Source of the DNA: an uncultured Pseudomonadota bacterium
GTDB taxonomy: Bacteria > Pseudomonadota > Gammaproteobacteria > Burkholderiales > SG8-39
Reading direction: 5' to 3'
NCBI GenBank assembly: GCA_903909415.1
Contig: CAIVVS010000080.1
Span: forward strand, 1-55,229
Length of the DNA stretch: 55,229 nt
Shown here: piece after piece, positions 9,190 through 21,490 of the stretch
Numbering within the stretch: position 1 is the stretch's first letter
Layout: every line of letters begins with the position of its first letter
The notes under the pieces: model-generated
What the model was told of the DNA's origin: nothing
Databases searched by the model: none
Seen by the model: only the letters and a program-made list of their open reading frames with translations
Position numbers and translations under genes: made by a program

Positions 9190-9884
9190 GGGCGCGCGCA
9201 CTGGAGCATGTAGTTGACGCTGGTATCGGCACCGAGCGAATACACGCGGGTGAGGGGGTTGTATCCCATGCCCTTCATCTCCCGGGCGTCCAGCCCGGCG
9301 GCGCGGCAGTGCGCGGCGAGTTCCGATGGGCGGATGAACTTGCTCCAGTCGTGCGTGCCTTTCGGCAGAAGGCGCAGCACATACTCGGCACCGATTACCG
9401 CGAACAGGTAGGACTTGGGGTTGCGGTTCAGCGTGGAAAAGAAGACGCTGCCCCCGGGCTTGACCATTGCAGCGCAGGCGCGAACCGTGCTCGCAGGGTC
9501 AGGGACATGCTCCAGCATTTCCATGCAGGTAACCACGTCGAAATGGGCTGGCGAGCGGTCGGCGAGCTCCTCGGCCGAGACCAGTTCGTAGTCGATGGAG
9601 AGGCGCGACTCGTGCAAGTGCAGTTTGGCCACGCCCAGCGCGCGTTCCGACAGGTCGATCCCCGTCACCGACGCGCCGCGACGCGCCATGGCCTCGGCCA
9701 GGATCCCGCCGCCGCAGCCGACATCCAGCACGGATTTGCCCGCCAGCCTGGCGAGGCGGTCAATCCAGGCAGTACGCAGCGGATTGATCTCGTGCAAGGG
9801 CCGGAACTCGCTGGCGGGATCCCACCAACGGTGCGCGAGGGCGCTGAATTTCTCGATTTCCGCAGGGTCGGCGTTGGGATGCAT
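9186..9884 (-). CDS. ubiG: Ubiquinone biosynthesis O-methyltransferase UbiG
   Basis: This 232-residue SAM-dependent methyltransferase has motif [14 protein letters not shown], then [19 protein letters not shown] and [19 protein letters not shown], which is the UbiG pattern. It carries out the two O-methylations in ubiquinone synthesis at the inner membrane face. The open frame runs up to 9932, but that would start inside the ompA terminator hairpin. ATG 9884 ([17 protein letters not shown]) matches the usual UbiG N-terminus. It forms a two-gene operon with gph. Confidence 0.95.
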   Translation of the reverse strand: MHPNADPAEIEKFSALAHRWWDPASEFRPLHEINPLRTAWIDRLARLAGKSVLDVGCGGGILAEAMARRGASVTGIDLSERALGVAKLHLHESRLSIDYELVSAEELADRSPAHFDVVTCMEMLEHVPDPASTVRACAAMVKPGGSVFFSTLNRNPKSYLFAVIGAEYVLRLLPKGTHDWSKFIRPSELAAHCRAAGLDAREMKGMGYNPLTRVYSLGADTSVNYMLQCARP

Positions 9885-9935
9885 GGTGTGGACGATTTTA
9901 CCGGCAGCCGAAGGCCGATCCGTATGCCCCAAAAC

Positions 9936-9961
9936 AAAAGCCCCGCCGAAGCGGGGCTTTT
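9936..9961 (-). terminator. Rho-independent terminator of ompA
   Basis: An 11-bp perfect stem (AAAAGCCCCGC/GCGGGGCTTTT) with a CGAA loop lies just after the stop of the OmpA gene on the minus strand. The A/T flanks make it usable in both directions. Confidence 0.85.
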
Positions 9962-9978
9962 GACGGAGCGGGGAGACG

Positions 9979-10671
9979 TTACTTGCTCTGCGTCCCGACC
10001 ACTTCGATTTCCACGCGGCGGTTCTTGGCGCGGCCTTCTTTCGTCTTGTTGTCGGCGATGGGCTGCTTCTTGCCCTTGCCTTCCGTGTAGACGCGGTTGG
10101 CCGGAACGCCCTTGCTCACCAGGTAGGCCTTGACCGCTTCGGCGCGGCGCACGGACAACTTCTGGTTGTAGGCAACGCTGCCGATCGAGTCAGTGTGGCC
10201 GATGGCGATGATCACCTCGAGGCTGATCGGCTTGAGCTTGGCGACCAGGTCGTCCAGCTTCGCACGGGCGTCAGTCTTGATGACGGCCTTGTCGAAGTCG
10301 AACAGCGCGTCTGCAGCCAAGGTCACCTTCTGGGTCACAGGGGCGGGCTTGGCGGCCGGCTTTGCCGCAGGCTTGGGTGCCGGTGCAGCTGCGGGAGGTG
10401 CAGCGCGCGGCGCCGGGGCTGCGGGCTTGGCTGCGGGCTTGGCCGGTGCCTTCGGAACCAGATCCGGATCGCATTCCTCGATCGCCATGGCGGGCGACCA
10501 GTAACCGGTGCGCCAGCAAAGGTTGTACGGGTCCTTGACCACCGCACCGCGGGTGTCAACGAGATAGCCGCTGGTTCCGGCGCCTTGGGCCGCGACATGG
10601 GCCGACAGGCCGCCGAGCGCGATGGCGGAGGCCGCCACAAGCATTGCCGGTTTGATCAGGTTCTTGTACAT
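9979..10671 (-). CDS. ompA: OmpA family outer-membrane protein (copy 1)
   Basis: This 230-residue protein has a signal peptide ending around AHVAAQ and a short N-terminal block [23 protein letters not shown]. An Ala/Pro/Lys linker (about residues 75-110) follows, then a C-terminal OmpA-like peptidoglycan-binding domain ([33 protein letters not shown]). It lacks an eight-strand barrel, so it resembles the small Bordetella/Burkholderia OmpA that tethers the envelope to peptidoglycan. A very similar paralogue lies at 12190-12906. It has its own promoter and terminator. Confidence 0.92.
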   Translation of the reverse strand: MYKNLIKPAMLVAASAIALGGLSAHVAAQGAGTSGYLVDTRGAVVKDPYNLCWRTGYWSPAMAIEECDPDLVPKAPAKPAAKPAAPAPRAAPPAAAPAPKPAAKPAAKPAPVTQKVTLAADALFDFDKAVIKTDARAKLDDLVAKLKPISLEVIIAIGHTDSIGSVAYNQKLSVRRAEAVKAYLVSKGVPANRVYTEGKGKKQPIADNKTKEGRAKNRRVEIEVVGTQSK

Positions 10672-10715
10672 GCTTTCCCCTCGAAAGTTGTTGCCAGGTC
10701 CTGCCCGAATCGCCG

Positions 10716-10744
10716 ATTTCTCTTCCCACTTTCCGGCGCGTCAA
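10716..10744 (-). promoter_or_regulatory. Candidate sigma-70 promoter of ompA copy 1
   Basis: On the minus strand TTGACG (10744-10739), a 17-base spacer and AGAAAT (10721-10716) lie 45-73 bases upstream of the start. The -35 is strong (5 of 6) and the -10 weak (3 of 6). The -35 sits just beyond the end of the preceding amidohydrolase gene. Confidence 0.4.
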
Positions 10745-10754
10745 GCTCTTGTTT

Positions 10755-12083
10755 CTAAGCCCTTGTTTCAGCGGCTAAGTTATTCTGCCACATCTCCACA
10801 CGCTTGTCCAAGCCTCTGAAGGCCGGGGAAACGAGGGCGCGGCGGGCCAAAACCGGGTTTCCGGCCACCCAGACGTCGGTTACGTTTTCCCGGCCTGCGG
10901 CATAGACCAGGTGCGACGCGACATCGTATAGCGGCGCCAGATGCGGTCCCGACAGGTCGACCGCGCATAGATCGGCCCATTTGCCCGGAACCAGCGAACC
11001 GGTCGATCCATCCAGGCCCAGGGCCCTGGCCCCGCCCAAGGTCGCCGCGCGCAGCGCAGCATGGGCGGGCATGGCGCTGGCATCACCGGACACCGCCTTG
11101 GCCAGCAGCGCGGCGGTACGCATTTCCCCGAACAGGTCCAGCCGGTTGTTGCTGGCGGCACCGTCGGTGCCCAGGCCGACGTTGACGCCGGCGGCGCCCA
11201 AGGCCGCCACGGGAGCGAAGCCGCTCGCGAGTTTCAGGTTCGACGACGGGCAGTGCGCGACCGAGGCTCCCTGGCGCGCGAGCAGGTCGATCTCCATCCG
11301 CTCGAGGTGCACCGAATGCACTGCAATCAGGCGCGGGCCGAGCACGCCCAATCCTTCCAGGCGTGCCAGGGGACGCTTGCCGTGCTGCTGGACGCTTTGC
11401 TCGATCTCCTCCAGCGTTTCGTGCAGGTGCACGTGCACGGGGATGTCGAGTTCCTCGGCGATGGTGGCGATGCGCGTGAAGCTCCGGTCGCTGACGGTGT
11501 ACGGGGCATGCGGTGCCATGCAGAACGAAAGCAGCGCTTCGCCCCTCAGGGCATCACGCATTGCCAGCCCTTTGGCAATGTAGTCCTCCGGGTCAGTGGC
11601 ATAGGGAGTTGGAAACTCGATCACGATCATTCCCAGCGCTGCGCGCATGCCTGCGGACAGCGCTGCCCGCGCCGTGGCTTCCGGAAAAAAGTACATGTCG
11701 TTGAAGCAGGTCACTCCTCCGGACAGCATTTCCGCGCAGGCGAGCAGGGTCCCGTCGTGAACGAAGTCGGGGGACACGTGCTTGCGTTCCGCCGGCCAGA
11801 TGTGCTCCTGCAGCCAGGTCATGAGCGGCAGGTCGTCGGCGAGCCCCCGCATCAGCGTCATGGATGCATGCGTGTGCAGATTGACCAGGCCCGGCAGCAG
11901 GGCGTGGTGCCCGAGGGTCACTTCCTGGGCGGCGTCGAACCGCCGCTCCGCCCCGTTCGAGGGAAGGACGGCAAGTATCCGGCCATCGCGAACGGCCACG
12001 CAGTGGTTTTCCAGCACCACGCCCGCGGGCTCGACCGGCACCACCCAGCGAGCCGAGATCAACAGGTCTGCTTTTTCAGCCAT
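10755..12083 (-). CDS. TRZ/ATZ-type amidohydrolase (MtaD-like deaminase)
   Basis: This 442-residue metal-dependent deaminase has the metal-binding VNLHTHASMTLMRG near residue 70, then PVHVHLHET, IAVHSVHL and the late Asp motif GLGTDGAASNNRLD. It ends with GSLVPGKWADLCAVDL. This fits the MtaD/SsnA/TrzA group that deaminates 5'-methylthioadenosine, S-adenosylhomocysteine or related amino-heterocycles in the cytosol. ATG 12083 (MAEKADLLISARWVVPV) gives the standard N-terminal strand; the open frame further up crosses the terminator of ompA copy 2 and is not used. It sits between the two ompA paralogues. The exact substrate is uncertain. Confidence 0.88.
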   Translation of the reverse strand: MAEKADLLISARWVVPVEPAGVVLENHCVAVRDGRILAVLPSNGAERRFDAAQEVTLGHHALLPGLVNLHTHASMTLMRGLADDLPLMTWLQEHIWPAERKHVSPDFVHDGTLLACAEMLSGGVTCFNDMYFFPEATARAALSAGMRAALGMIVIEFPTPYATDPEDYIAKGLAMRDALRGEALLSFCMAPHAPYTVSDRSFTRIATIAEELDIPVHVHLHETLEEIEQSVQQHGKRPLARLEGLGVLGPRLIAVHSVHLERMEIDLLARQGASVAHCPSSNLKLASGFAPVAALGAAGVNVGLGTDGAASNNRLDLFGEMRTAALLAKAVSGDASAMPAHAALRAATLGGARALGLDGSTGSLVPGKWADLCAVDLSGPHLAPLYDVASHLVYAAGRENVTDVWVAGNPVLARRALVSPAFRGLDKRVEMWQNNLAAETRA

Positions 12084-12140
12084 GGTTTCGATACCCAGGA
12101 AACGAAAGGCGACCGGGAAATCCGCCGGCCGACGGCACAC

Positions 12141-12169
12141 AAACAAAAAGCCCCGCCTGAGGCGGGGCT
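12141..12169 (-). terminator. Rho-independent terminator of ompA copy 2
   Basis: A perfect 9-bp stem AGCCCCGCC/GGCGGGGCT with a TGA loop is followed on the minus strand by TTTTTGTTT. It separates the second ompA gene from the amidohydrolase. Confidence 0.85.
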
Positions 12170-12189
12170 GGTTGCAGGCGCGCGGGCAA

Positions 12190-12906
12190 CTACTTGCCTG
12201 GCCCCTTGACAAGCACCTCGACGCGCCGGTTGGGCGCGAGGCAGGCGATCAACTCGCTGCGGTTCTTGCCGTCCGGGCAGAACTTTGCCGGCGCGGTCTT
12301 GCCCATGCCCACCGTCTCGACCTTGCTTGCCACGACACCCTTGCGAACCAGGTACGCCTTCACGGCATCGGCGCGTTTTGCCGACAGTTTCTGGTTGTAC
12401 TGCTGACTGCCAAGGCGGTCGGTGTGTCCCGTGACGACCACGGCTTCAACGGTGGCGCAGCTTGCCATGCGGGCAAGGACGTCCTTGTCCAGGCGGGCGA
12501 GCGCGGCTTTGCTGAGTGTCGCCTTGTTGAAGGCGAACAGTTCATCCGCCTGGAGCGTGACCGTCGCGTCACAGCGCCGTGGCGCCGCCGCAGCGGGCTT
12601 CGCAGCCGGTTTCGCGGCAGGAGCGGCGGCAGGTGCGGCGGGGGCGGCAGGCTTGGGGGCGGGCGCGGCCTGGCGCGGAGCCGCAGCCGGTGCCGCCTTG
12701 GGAACGAGGTCGGGGTCGCACTCGGCGATGGCCATGGCTGGGGCCCAGTAGCCGGTGCGCCAGCACAGGTTGAAGGCGTCCTTGACCACGGCGCCGCGGG
12801 TATCCACGAGGTATCCGGAAGGCGACCCCTGCGCCGAAGCGGCAGCGGGAATGGCCAGCAAAGCCGCGAGAGCCGCGCTGCGGGCGGCCGGTCCGATCGA
12901 GAACAT
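12190..12906 (-). CDS. OmpA family outer-membrane protein (copy 2)
   Basis: This 238-residue paralogue of the protein at 9979-10671 has the same order: signal peptide (cut near ASAQ), the [23 protein letters not shown] block, a long Ala/Pro/Lys linker and an OmpA C-terminal domain (VTGHTDRLGS, YNQKLSAKRADAVKAYL, NRRVEV). The linker is richer in Ala, and extra cysteines occur in the C-terminal half (RRCDATVTLQ, MASCATVEA, PAKFCPDG, LIACLAPNRR), unlike copy 1. ATG 12906 follows AAGGGGGAAACGC, a strong ribosome site; the frame upstream has no signal peptide. It probably arose by local duplication. Confidence 0.9.
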   Translation of the reverse strand: MFSIGPAARSAALAALLAIPAAASAQGSPSGYLVDTRGAVVKDAFNLCWRTGYWAPAMAIAECDPDLVPKAAPAAAPRQAAPAPKPAAPAAPAAAPAAKPAAKPAAAAPRRCDATVTLQADELFAFNKATLSKAALARLDKDVLARMASCATVEAVVVTGHTDRLGSQQYNQKLSAKRADAVKAYLVRKGVVASKVETVGMGKTAPAKFCPDGKNRSELIACLAPNRRVEVLVKGPGK

Positions 12907-13106
12907 GCGTTTCCCCCTTGGGTCGTGTTTGTCGTGGGCCGTCGCAAGGCCGCATTGCGAATTGGCAACTGCGGTCGACGGCGCTTCGATGATACACCAC
13001 GCCCCCTCGGCGCAATACCCCGCAGGGACCTCGAACCGCTGTGTCGGACGCACCGCATGGGCGGCCCGTCTCCCGGCGCGATAGGCCCCGGAAGCGGTGC
13101 CGGAAC

Positions 13107-13115
13107 TGGTAAAAT
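13107..13115 (+). promoter_or_regulatory. Candidate extended -10 promoter of gyrA
   Basis: TGGTAAAAT is an extended -10 (TGn plus TAAAAT, 5 of 6) 74 bases before the gyrA ATG. It sits in an AT-rich dip within the 283-base gap. The -35 region is poor, which the TG extension could offset. Confidence 0.4.
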
Positions 13116-13189
13116 TTCGCGTTTTGCACAGACCGGCTTTTGGCCTCCCGCCAACGCCGGGCGCAGGCTGAAAAGGACGTTCGCCCTAC

Positions 13190-15888
<2,699 letters not shown>

Positions 15889-15892
<4 letters not shown>

Positions 15893-17010
15893 GCGCGGGC
15901 GCGCCCGCTCGCCGGGTATTCAACTTCAGCTCCGGTCCGGCGGTCCTGCCCGAGGAGGTGCTGGCCGAGGCGTCCGCCGAGATGCTCGACTGGCATGGCT
16001 CCGGCATGGGCGTGATGGAGATGAGCCATCGCGGACGGGAGTTCATCGCCATCGCCGAGGAGGTTGAGCAGCTGCTGCGCGAGCTGGTGGCCATCCCCGA
16101 CACTTACAAGGTGCTGTTCCTTCAGGGTGGCGCGACGCTGCAGTTCAGCCAGGTGCCGCTCAACCTGCTGCGCGGCAGGAAGTCAGCGGACTTCGTCGTC
16201 ACCGGGCAGTGGTCGAAGAAGGCGTTCAAGGAAGCGCAGCGCTTCTGCCAGCCTTCGCTGGCGGCCAGCAGCGAGGACGGGGGATACCAGGGCGTGCCGC
16301 CGCGCGCGCAATGGACGCTCTCTCCCGGCGCCGCCTACGTGCACATCGCGTCCAACGAGACCATAGGCGGCGTTGAATTCCACTGGGTGCCGGACACCGG
16401 CGACGTCCCGCTGGTCGCGGACATGTCCTCCAACATCCTGTCGCGGCCGATCGACGTCAGCCGCTACGGCCTGATCTATGCCGGTGCGCAGAAGAACATC
16501 GGCCCGGCCGGGCTCACCATCGTGATCGTGCGCGAGGACCTGCTGGGCGGCATCGCGCCGGGCATGCCGACGCCCATGGACTACGCCGTCCACGCCGCCG
16601 CCGGCTCGATGTCCAACACGCCGCCGACCTGGGCCATCTACATCGCGGGCCTGGTGCTGCGCTGGATCAAGCGCCAGGGCGGCGCGGCCGAAATGGAGCG
16701 GCGCAACCGCGCCAAGGCGGAGCGGCTCTACGCCGCGCTGGACGGGAGCAGGCTGTATGCCAACCCGATCCGCCGCGAGGACCGCTCCATCATGAACGTG
16801 CCGTTCACCCTGGCCGATCCCTCCCTGGACGCGGCCTTCCTGTCCGGCGCCGAGCAGCGCGGCATGGTGCAGCTGAAAGGGCACCGTTCGGTCGGCGGGA
16901 TGCGGGCGTCGCTCTACAACGCGATGCCGATGGCCGGCGTGGAACGGCTTGTCGATTACATGGCGGAGTTCGAGGCGGCGCATCCGCGCGCTTCGGACCG
17001 CCGGGGGTAG
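15889..17010 (+). CDS. serC: Phosphoserine aminotransferase
   Basis: This 373-residue PLP enzyme converts 3-phosphohydroxypyruvate and glutamate to phosphoserine, and also serves pyridoxal phosphate synthesis. It starts with the family signature [14 protein letters not shown]. The PLP lysine is Lys202 in [11 protein letters not shown], and the C-terminal [17 protein letters not shown] is typical. The GTG start at 15889 overlaps the gyrA stop by four bases (GTGA), so it is probably translationally coupled. pheA begins ten bases after its stop. Confidence 0.97.
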
Positions 17011-17020
17011 GGGAGTCACC

Positions 17021-18100
17021 GTGTCCAATCAAACCGGAAGCCGCGACATCGGCTCGCTGCGCGGCGAAATCGACGGCATCAATGCCGAGCTCGTGCGCCT
17101 GTTGAACCTGCGCGCGGCGCTGGCCCAGCAGATCGGCGCGCTCAAGGGCGGCAAGGCCGTGTACAAGCCCGAGCGCGAGGCGCAGGTGCTGGCGCAGGTC
17201 CGGGCGCTGGCGGCAGGCGGGCCGCTTTCCGCCGACGCGATCGAGCAGGTATTCAACGAGGTCATCTCGGTGTGCCGCGCCTTGGAGCAGACCCTGACCG
17301 TTTCGTTCCTCGGGCCGGTCGGCACCTTCAGCGAAATGGCGGTCGCCAGGCGCTTCGGCCATTCTGTTGCCGGGTTGCCGTGTGCCAGCATCGACGAAAC
17401 GTTCAGGAGCGCGGAGACCGGTGCCGCCCATTTCGCCGTCGTGCCGGTGGAGAACTCCACCGAAGGCGCGATCGGACGCACGCTGGACCTGCTCCTCGGC
17501 ACCTCGCTGCGCATCTGCGGCGAAGTCGAACTCCGGGTACAGCAGAACCTGATGGCAACACAGCCCACGATGGAGGGCATCCAGCGCGTCTACTCGCACC
17601 CGCAGTCGCTTGGTCAGTGCGCCGGATGGCTGGGCGCACACCTGCCGGCGGCCGAGCGCGTGCCCTTGTCGTCCAACGCGGAGGCCGCGCGCCGCGCGTC
17701 CCAGGAACCGGGGACGGCGGCAATCGGGCCGGCGATCGCCGCGGAGAAGTACGGTCTGGCCTTGCTGGCGGAGTCCATCGAGGATGATGCACGCAACAAG
17801 ACCCGGTTCCTTGTCCTGGGTGCGGAGGATGCGGCGCCCTCGGGCCGCGACCGGACTTCGCTGGCCATGTCCGCGCATAACCGGCCCGGCGCGGTGCTGG
17901 AACTGATCAGCCCGTTCGCGCGGCACGGCGTGTCCATGACGCGGATCGAGTCGCGCCCGGCCCGCACCGGGCAGTGGGAGTACCACTTCTACGTGGACGT
18001 CCTGGGGCACCGCAACGACCCGGGCGTGCGTGCCGCGCTGGACGAGGTCCGCGACAAGGCCCCGTTCCTGAAGGTATTCGGAAGTTATCCGGCCGCGTGA
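17021..18100 (+). CDS. pheA: P-protein: chorismate mutase / prephenate dehydratase
   Basis: This 359-residue fused enzyme makes phenylpyruvate for phenylalanine. Residues ~8-95 are an AroQ-type chorismate mutase helix bundle (LRGEIDGINAELVRLLNLRA). Residues ~100-275 are prephenate dehydratase (FLGPVGTFSEMA, VPVENSTEGAIGRT, NKTRFLVLG). The end is an ACT domain (RPGAVLELISPFARHGVSMTRIESRP), the usual Phe feedback site. GTG 17021 with GGGGAG just upstream is preferred over longer in-frame options that lie inside serC. Confidence 0.96.
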   Translation: MSNQTGSRDIGSLRGEIDGINAELVRLLNLRAALAQQIGALKGGKAVYKPEREAQVLAQVRALAAGGPLSADAIEQVFNEVISVCRALEQTLTVSFLGPVGTFSEMAVARRFGHSVAGLPCASIDETFRSAETGAAHFAVVPVENSTEGAIGRTLDLLLGTSLRICGEVELRVQQNLMATQPTMEGIQRVYSHPQSLGQCAGWLGAHLPAAERVPLSSNAEAARRASQEPGTAAIGPAIAAEKYGLALLAESIEDDARNKTRFLVLGAEDAAPSGRDRTSLAMSAHNRPGAVLELISPFARHGVSMTRIESRPARTGQWEYHFYVDVLGHRNDPGVRAALDEVRDKAPFLKVFGSYPAA

Positions 18101-18114
18101 TTCGGCCAAAAATA

Positions 18115-19245
18115 ATGAGCTATATCATGCACTTATGTGAATTTTCGCCTTCTTATGTCAGGGCCATCGCGCCGTACCAGCCCGGCAAGCCGATTTCCGA
18201 GCTGGCGCGTGAGATGGGCCTGGTCGAGGCTGACATCGTCAAGCTGGCGTCCAACGAGAACCCGCTGGGCATCTCGCCCAAGGTGCGAGCCGCCATCGAG
18301 CGCGAACTGGGCGAACTCGCCCGCTATCCGGATGGCAACGCCTTCGAACTGCGCTCGTCCTTGTCCAGGCGGGTCGGCCTGCCGATGGAATCCATCGTCA
18401 TTGGCAATGGTTCGAACGACCTGCTTGAAATGATCGCTTCGGCGTTCCTGGCGCCCGGTCGCGCGGCCGTTTTCTCGCAACATGCATTCGCGGTCTATCC
18501 GCTGGCCACGCAGGCGCGCGGGGCGGCGTGCGTCGTCGTGCCGGCCAGGGAGTTCGGCCACGACCTGCCGGCCATGCTGGCGGCGATCACGCCCGAGACG
18601 CGGGTCGTTTTCATCGCCAACCCGAACAACCCGACCGGCACCTTCCTCAGCGCATCCCAGATCGAGGACTTCCTCGCCAAGGTGCCGCCGACCGTGCTGG
18701 TGGTGCTGGACGAGGCGTATGGCGAGTACCTGCCCGAGGAATCGCGCTACGACAGCAGCAAGTGGCTGGCGCGCTTTCCGAACATCGCCATCACCCGCAC
18801 CTTCTCCAAGGTGTACGGCCTGGCGGGGCTGCGCGTGGGCTACGGGCTGATGGCGCCGGAAGTGGCAGACCTGATGCACCGTGTGCGCCAGCCGTTCAAC
18901 GTGAACTCGCTGGCACTCGCCGCCGCGCTGGCCGCGCTGGAAGACCGGGACTTCATCGATCGCAGCGTGCGCTCGAACCGCGACGGCATGGCGCAGCTGG
19001 AATCGGGCTTCAAGGCCCTGGGTCTTGGATGGATCCCGTCGCAGGCGAACTTCATCGCGTTCGAGCTGCCGCGACGTGACGGCAAGCCGTCCGCGGGCGA
19101 GGTCTACCAGCGCCTGCTGCGCCTGGGCGTGATCGTGCGGCCGGTGGGCGGCTACGGCATGCCCGACCACCTTCGCGTGACCATCGGCATCCAGGCCGAG
19201 AACGCGGCCTTCCTCGCGGCGCTGGCAAAGGCGCTCGCCGCGTGA
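18115..19245 (+). CDS. hisC: Histidinol-phosphate/aromatic aminotransferase
   Basis: This 376-residue fold-type I PLP aminotransferase has the ASNENPLG start motif, NPNNPTGT, DEAYGEY and the PLP lysine Lys232 in TRTFSKVYGLAGLRVGYG. It is of the HisC2 type commonly found between pheA and tyrA in Burkholderiales, where transamination of phenylpyruvate or hydroxyphenylpyruvate is a likely extra role besides histidine synthesis. I take ATG 18115; ATG 18127 is possible. The first 50 bases are strikingly AT-rich for this genome. Confidence 0.94.
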   Translation: MSYIMHLCEFSPSYVRAIAPYQPGKPISELAREMGLVEADIVKLASNENPLGISPKVRAAIERELGELARYPDGNAFELRSSLSRRVGLPMESIVIGNGSNDLLEMIASAFLAPGRAAVFSQHAFAVYPLATQARGAACVVVPAREFGHDLPAMLAAITPETRVVFIANPNNPTGTFLSASQIEDFLAKVPPTVLVVLDEAYGEYLPEESRYDSSKWLARFPNIAITRTFSKVYGLAGLRVGYGLMAPEVADLMHRVRQPFNVNSLALAAALAALEDRDFIDRSVRSNRDGMAQLESGFKALGLGWIPSQANFIAFELPRRDGKPSAGEVYQRLLRLGVIVRPVGGYGMPDHLRVTIGIQAENAAFLAALAKALAA

Positions 19246-20153
19246 GCACGGCTGCACCGGGCGCCGAGATGGCCGGCGCCACGCCTTCGCGCATCGGGCG
19301 GCTGGTGGTGGTGGGCGTCGGGCTGATAGGCGGGTCCTTCTCGCTGGCACTCAAGGCCGCCGGCGCCGTCGGTTCGGTCGTGGGTGTCGGGCGCCGGGCT
19401 GCAACGGTTGATCGCGCGCTGGCGCTGGGCGTGATCGACGAGGTCGGCGCGCTGGATGCCGCCACGTTCGGCCGGGCGGACCTCGTGCTGCTCGCCATGC
19501 CGGTCGGCCAGATGGGGCCCGTCATGCAGGCGATAGCCCCCTTGGTGGGGCCGCGCACCATCATCACCGATGCCGGAAGCACCAAGCAGGACGTGGTCGC
19601 ACTGGCGGCGGAGCACCTGGCACCCGTGCTTTCCCGTTTTGTCCCCGGGCATCCGATCGCCGGCACCGAGCACAGCGGCCCCGATGCAGCCTTCGCGACC
19701 CTGTACCGCGACCGCAAGGTCGTGCTCGCACCGACCGAGCGTACCGATGCGGCAGCGGTAGCCCTGGTGCGCGGGCTCTGGCAGGCCTGCGGGGCCAGGG
19801 TGTTCGACATGCCCGCCGTGCTGCATGACAAGGTGTTCGCGACCGTCAGCCACCTGCCGCACCTGCTCGCCTTCTCGCTGGTCGAGCAGGTCGTCGCGGA
19901 TGACCACGCCGAACGCCTGTTCTCGTTCGCGGCGGGCGGATTCCGCGACTTCACCCGGATTGCCTCGAGCAGCCCGGAGATGTGGCGCGACATCTGCCTT
20001 GCCAACCGCGACGCGCTGGGCGAGGAGCTTTCGCGCTACCGGGGCATCCTCGACCGCATGCAGCATTTCCTCGATGCCGCCGACGGAGCCGGACTGGAGG
20101 AAGTGTTCGCACGAGCGCGTGAAGCCCGTGAGCGGTGGCTGAAGTCGTCGTGA
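19242..20153 (+). CDS. tyrA: Prephenate/arogenate dehydrogenase
   Basis: This 303-residue enzyme oxidatively decarboxylates prephenate to 4-hydroxyphenylpyruvate for tyrosine. It has the NAD(P) Rossmann motif [16 protein letters not shown], then [10 protein letters not shown] and [16 protein letters not shown] with the catalytic His, and the helical C-terminal dimer domain ([29 protein letters not shown]). It is monofunctional, with no mutase fused. The GTG start overlaps the hisC stop (GTGA), and aroA overlaps its own stop the same way. Confidence 0.95.
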   Translation: MSTAAPGAEMAGATPSRIGRLVVVGVGLIGGSFSLALKAAGAVGSVVGVGRRAATVDRALALGVIDEVGALDAATFGRADLVLLAMPVGQMGPVMQAIAPLVGPRTIITDAGSTKQDVVALAAEHLAPVLSRFVPGHPIAGTEHSGPDAAFATLYRDRKVVLAPTERTDAAAVALVRGLWQACGARVFDMPAVLHDKVFATVSHLPHLLAFSLVEQVVADDHAERLFSFAAGGFRDFTRIASSSPEMWRDICLANRDALGEELSRYRGILDRMQHFLDAADGAGLEEVFARAREARERWLKSS

Positions 20154-21490
20154 GCACGGGAGCCGCAGGTCCCGGCAGGCCGGCGTACCTCGACCTTGCA
20201 CCGATCCGCCGCGCGGCGGGCACGGTCACCATTCCCGGCTCCAAGAGCATTTCCAACCGCGTGCTGCTGCTGGCCGCGCTGGCCGAGGGAACCACCACGC
20301 TGCATGACCTGCTCGATTCCGACGACACCGCGGTGATGCTTGGCGCGCTGGACCGGCTGGGCGTGGCGCACGAGCGGATCGCGGCGGGATGCGAGCGGGT
20401 GCATGGCGCGGGCGGGCGCTTTCCGGTCCGGGACGCGGACCTGTTCCTAGGCAATGCGGGTACGGCGTTCCGGCCGCTGACCGCCGCGCTGGCCTTCAAC
20501 GGCGGCAGCTACCGGCTGTCCGGCGTGCCGCGCATGCACGAGCGGCCGATCGCCGACCTGGTCGATGCGCTGCGAGGCATCGGTGCCGGCGTGGGCTACG
20601 CGGGCAAGGAGGGCTACCCGCCCTTGGCGATCACGCCCGGCCACCTGGCGCTGGATGCGCCGGTGCGCGTGCGCGGGGACGTGTCCTCGCAGTTCCTGAC
20701 GGCCTTGTTGCTGGCCCTGCCGCTGGCGGGGCGCGGTTCACGCATCGAGGTGCAGGGGGAACTGATATCGCGCCCCTACGTGGAGATCACGCTGAACCTG
20801 ATGCAGCGCTTCGGCGTGCCGGTGCGCCGCGACGGCTGGCGGTCCTTCGAACTCGATGCAGGCCGCTATCGCAGCCCGGGCGAGGTGCATGTCGAGGGGG
20901 ACGCATCCTCGGCGTCCTATTTCCTGGCCGCCGGGGCGATCAGCGGACTGAATGGCGGCGGGCCGGTGAGGGTGCAGGGCGTGGGCCGGGGGAGCATCCA
21001 GGGCGACCTGCGCTTTGCCGAGGTGCTGGAACGCATGGGCGCGCGGGTGGACATGGGCGACAACTGGGTGGAGGCGGGCATGCAGGGCGGGGCCACCCGA
21101 TTGCGGCCGCTGGACATGGACCTGAACCATATCCCGGACGCAGCCATGACGGCCGCGGTGATGGCCTTGTTTGCCGACGGCACCAGCACGCTGCGCAACA
21201 TCGCCAGCTGGCGGGTGAAGGAAACCGACCGGATCGCCGCCATGGCAACCGAACTCCGGAAACTCGGTGCCCGGGTCGACGAGGGGGCGGATCAACTGCG
21301 GATCACCCCGCCGGACGGGGGGCGCCTGGTCGCTGGCGCGGCCATCGACACCTACGACGACCATCGCATGGCCATGTGCTTCTCCCTTGCCGCCCTGGGC
21401 GGCGTCACGGTCCGGATCAACGATCCAGCCTGCGTTGCGAAGACCTTCCCGGAGTACTTCCAGGTGCTGGAGTCCATCTGTGAGCACTGA
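20150..21490 (+). CDS. aroA: 5-enolpyruvylshikimate-3-phosphate synthase
   Basis: This 446-residue EPSP synthase joins shikimate-3-phosphate and PEP in the shikimate pathway. It shows [17 protein letters not shown] at the N-terminus, [17 protein letters not shown] (family consensus GNAGT), [27 protein letters not shown] and the final [14 protein letters not shown]. The NAGTAFRP form shows the glyphosate-sensitive class I pattern. The GTG at 20150 overlaps the tyrA stop (GTGA); an in-frame GTG at 20135 is less likely. Confidence 0.97.
   Translation: MSTGAAGPGRPAYLDLAPIRRAAGTVTIPGSKSISNRVLLLAALAEGTTTLHDLLDSDDTAVMLGALDRLGVAHERIAAGCERVHGAGGRFPVRDADLFLGNAGTAFRPLTAALAFNGGSYRLSGVPRMHERPIADLVDALRGIGAGVGYAGKEGYPPLAITPGHLALDAPVRVRGDVSSQFLTALLLALPLAGRGSRIEVQGELISRPYVEITLNLMQRFGVPVRRDGWRSFELDAGRYRSPGEVHVEGDASSASYFLAAGAISGLNGGGPVRVQGVGRGSIQGDLRFAEVLERMGARVDMGDNWVEAGMQGGATRLRPLDMDLNHIPDAAMTAAVMALFADGTSTLRNIASWRVKETDRIAAMATELRKLGARVDEGADQLRITPPDGGRLVAGAAIDTYDDHRMAMCFSLAALGGVTVRINDPACVAKTFPEYFQVLESICEH

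Noticed and set aside
17974..18114. Longer start of hisC inside pheA
   Set aside because: The added residues are Arg/Pro/Gly-rich antisense-like sequence without homology, whereas ATG 18115 leads straight into the conserved N-terminus.
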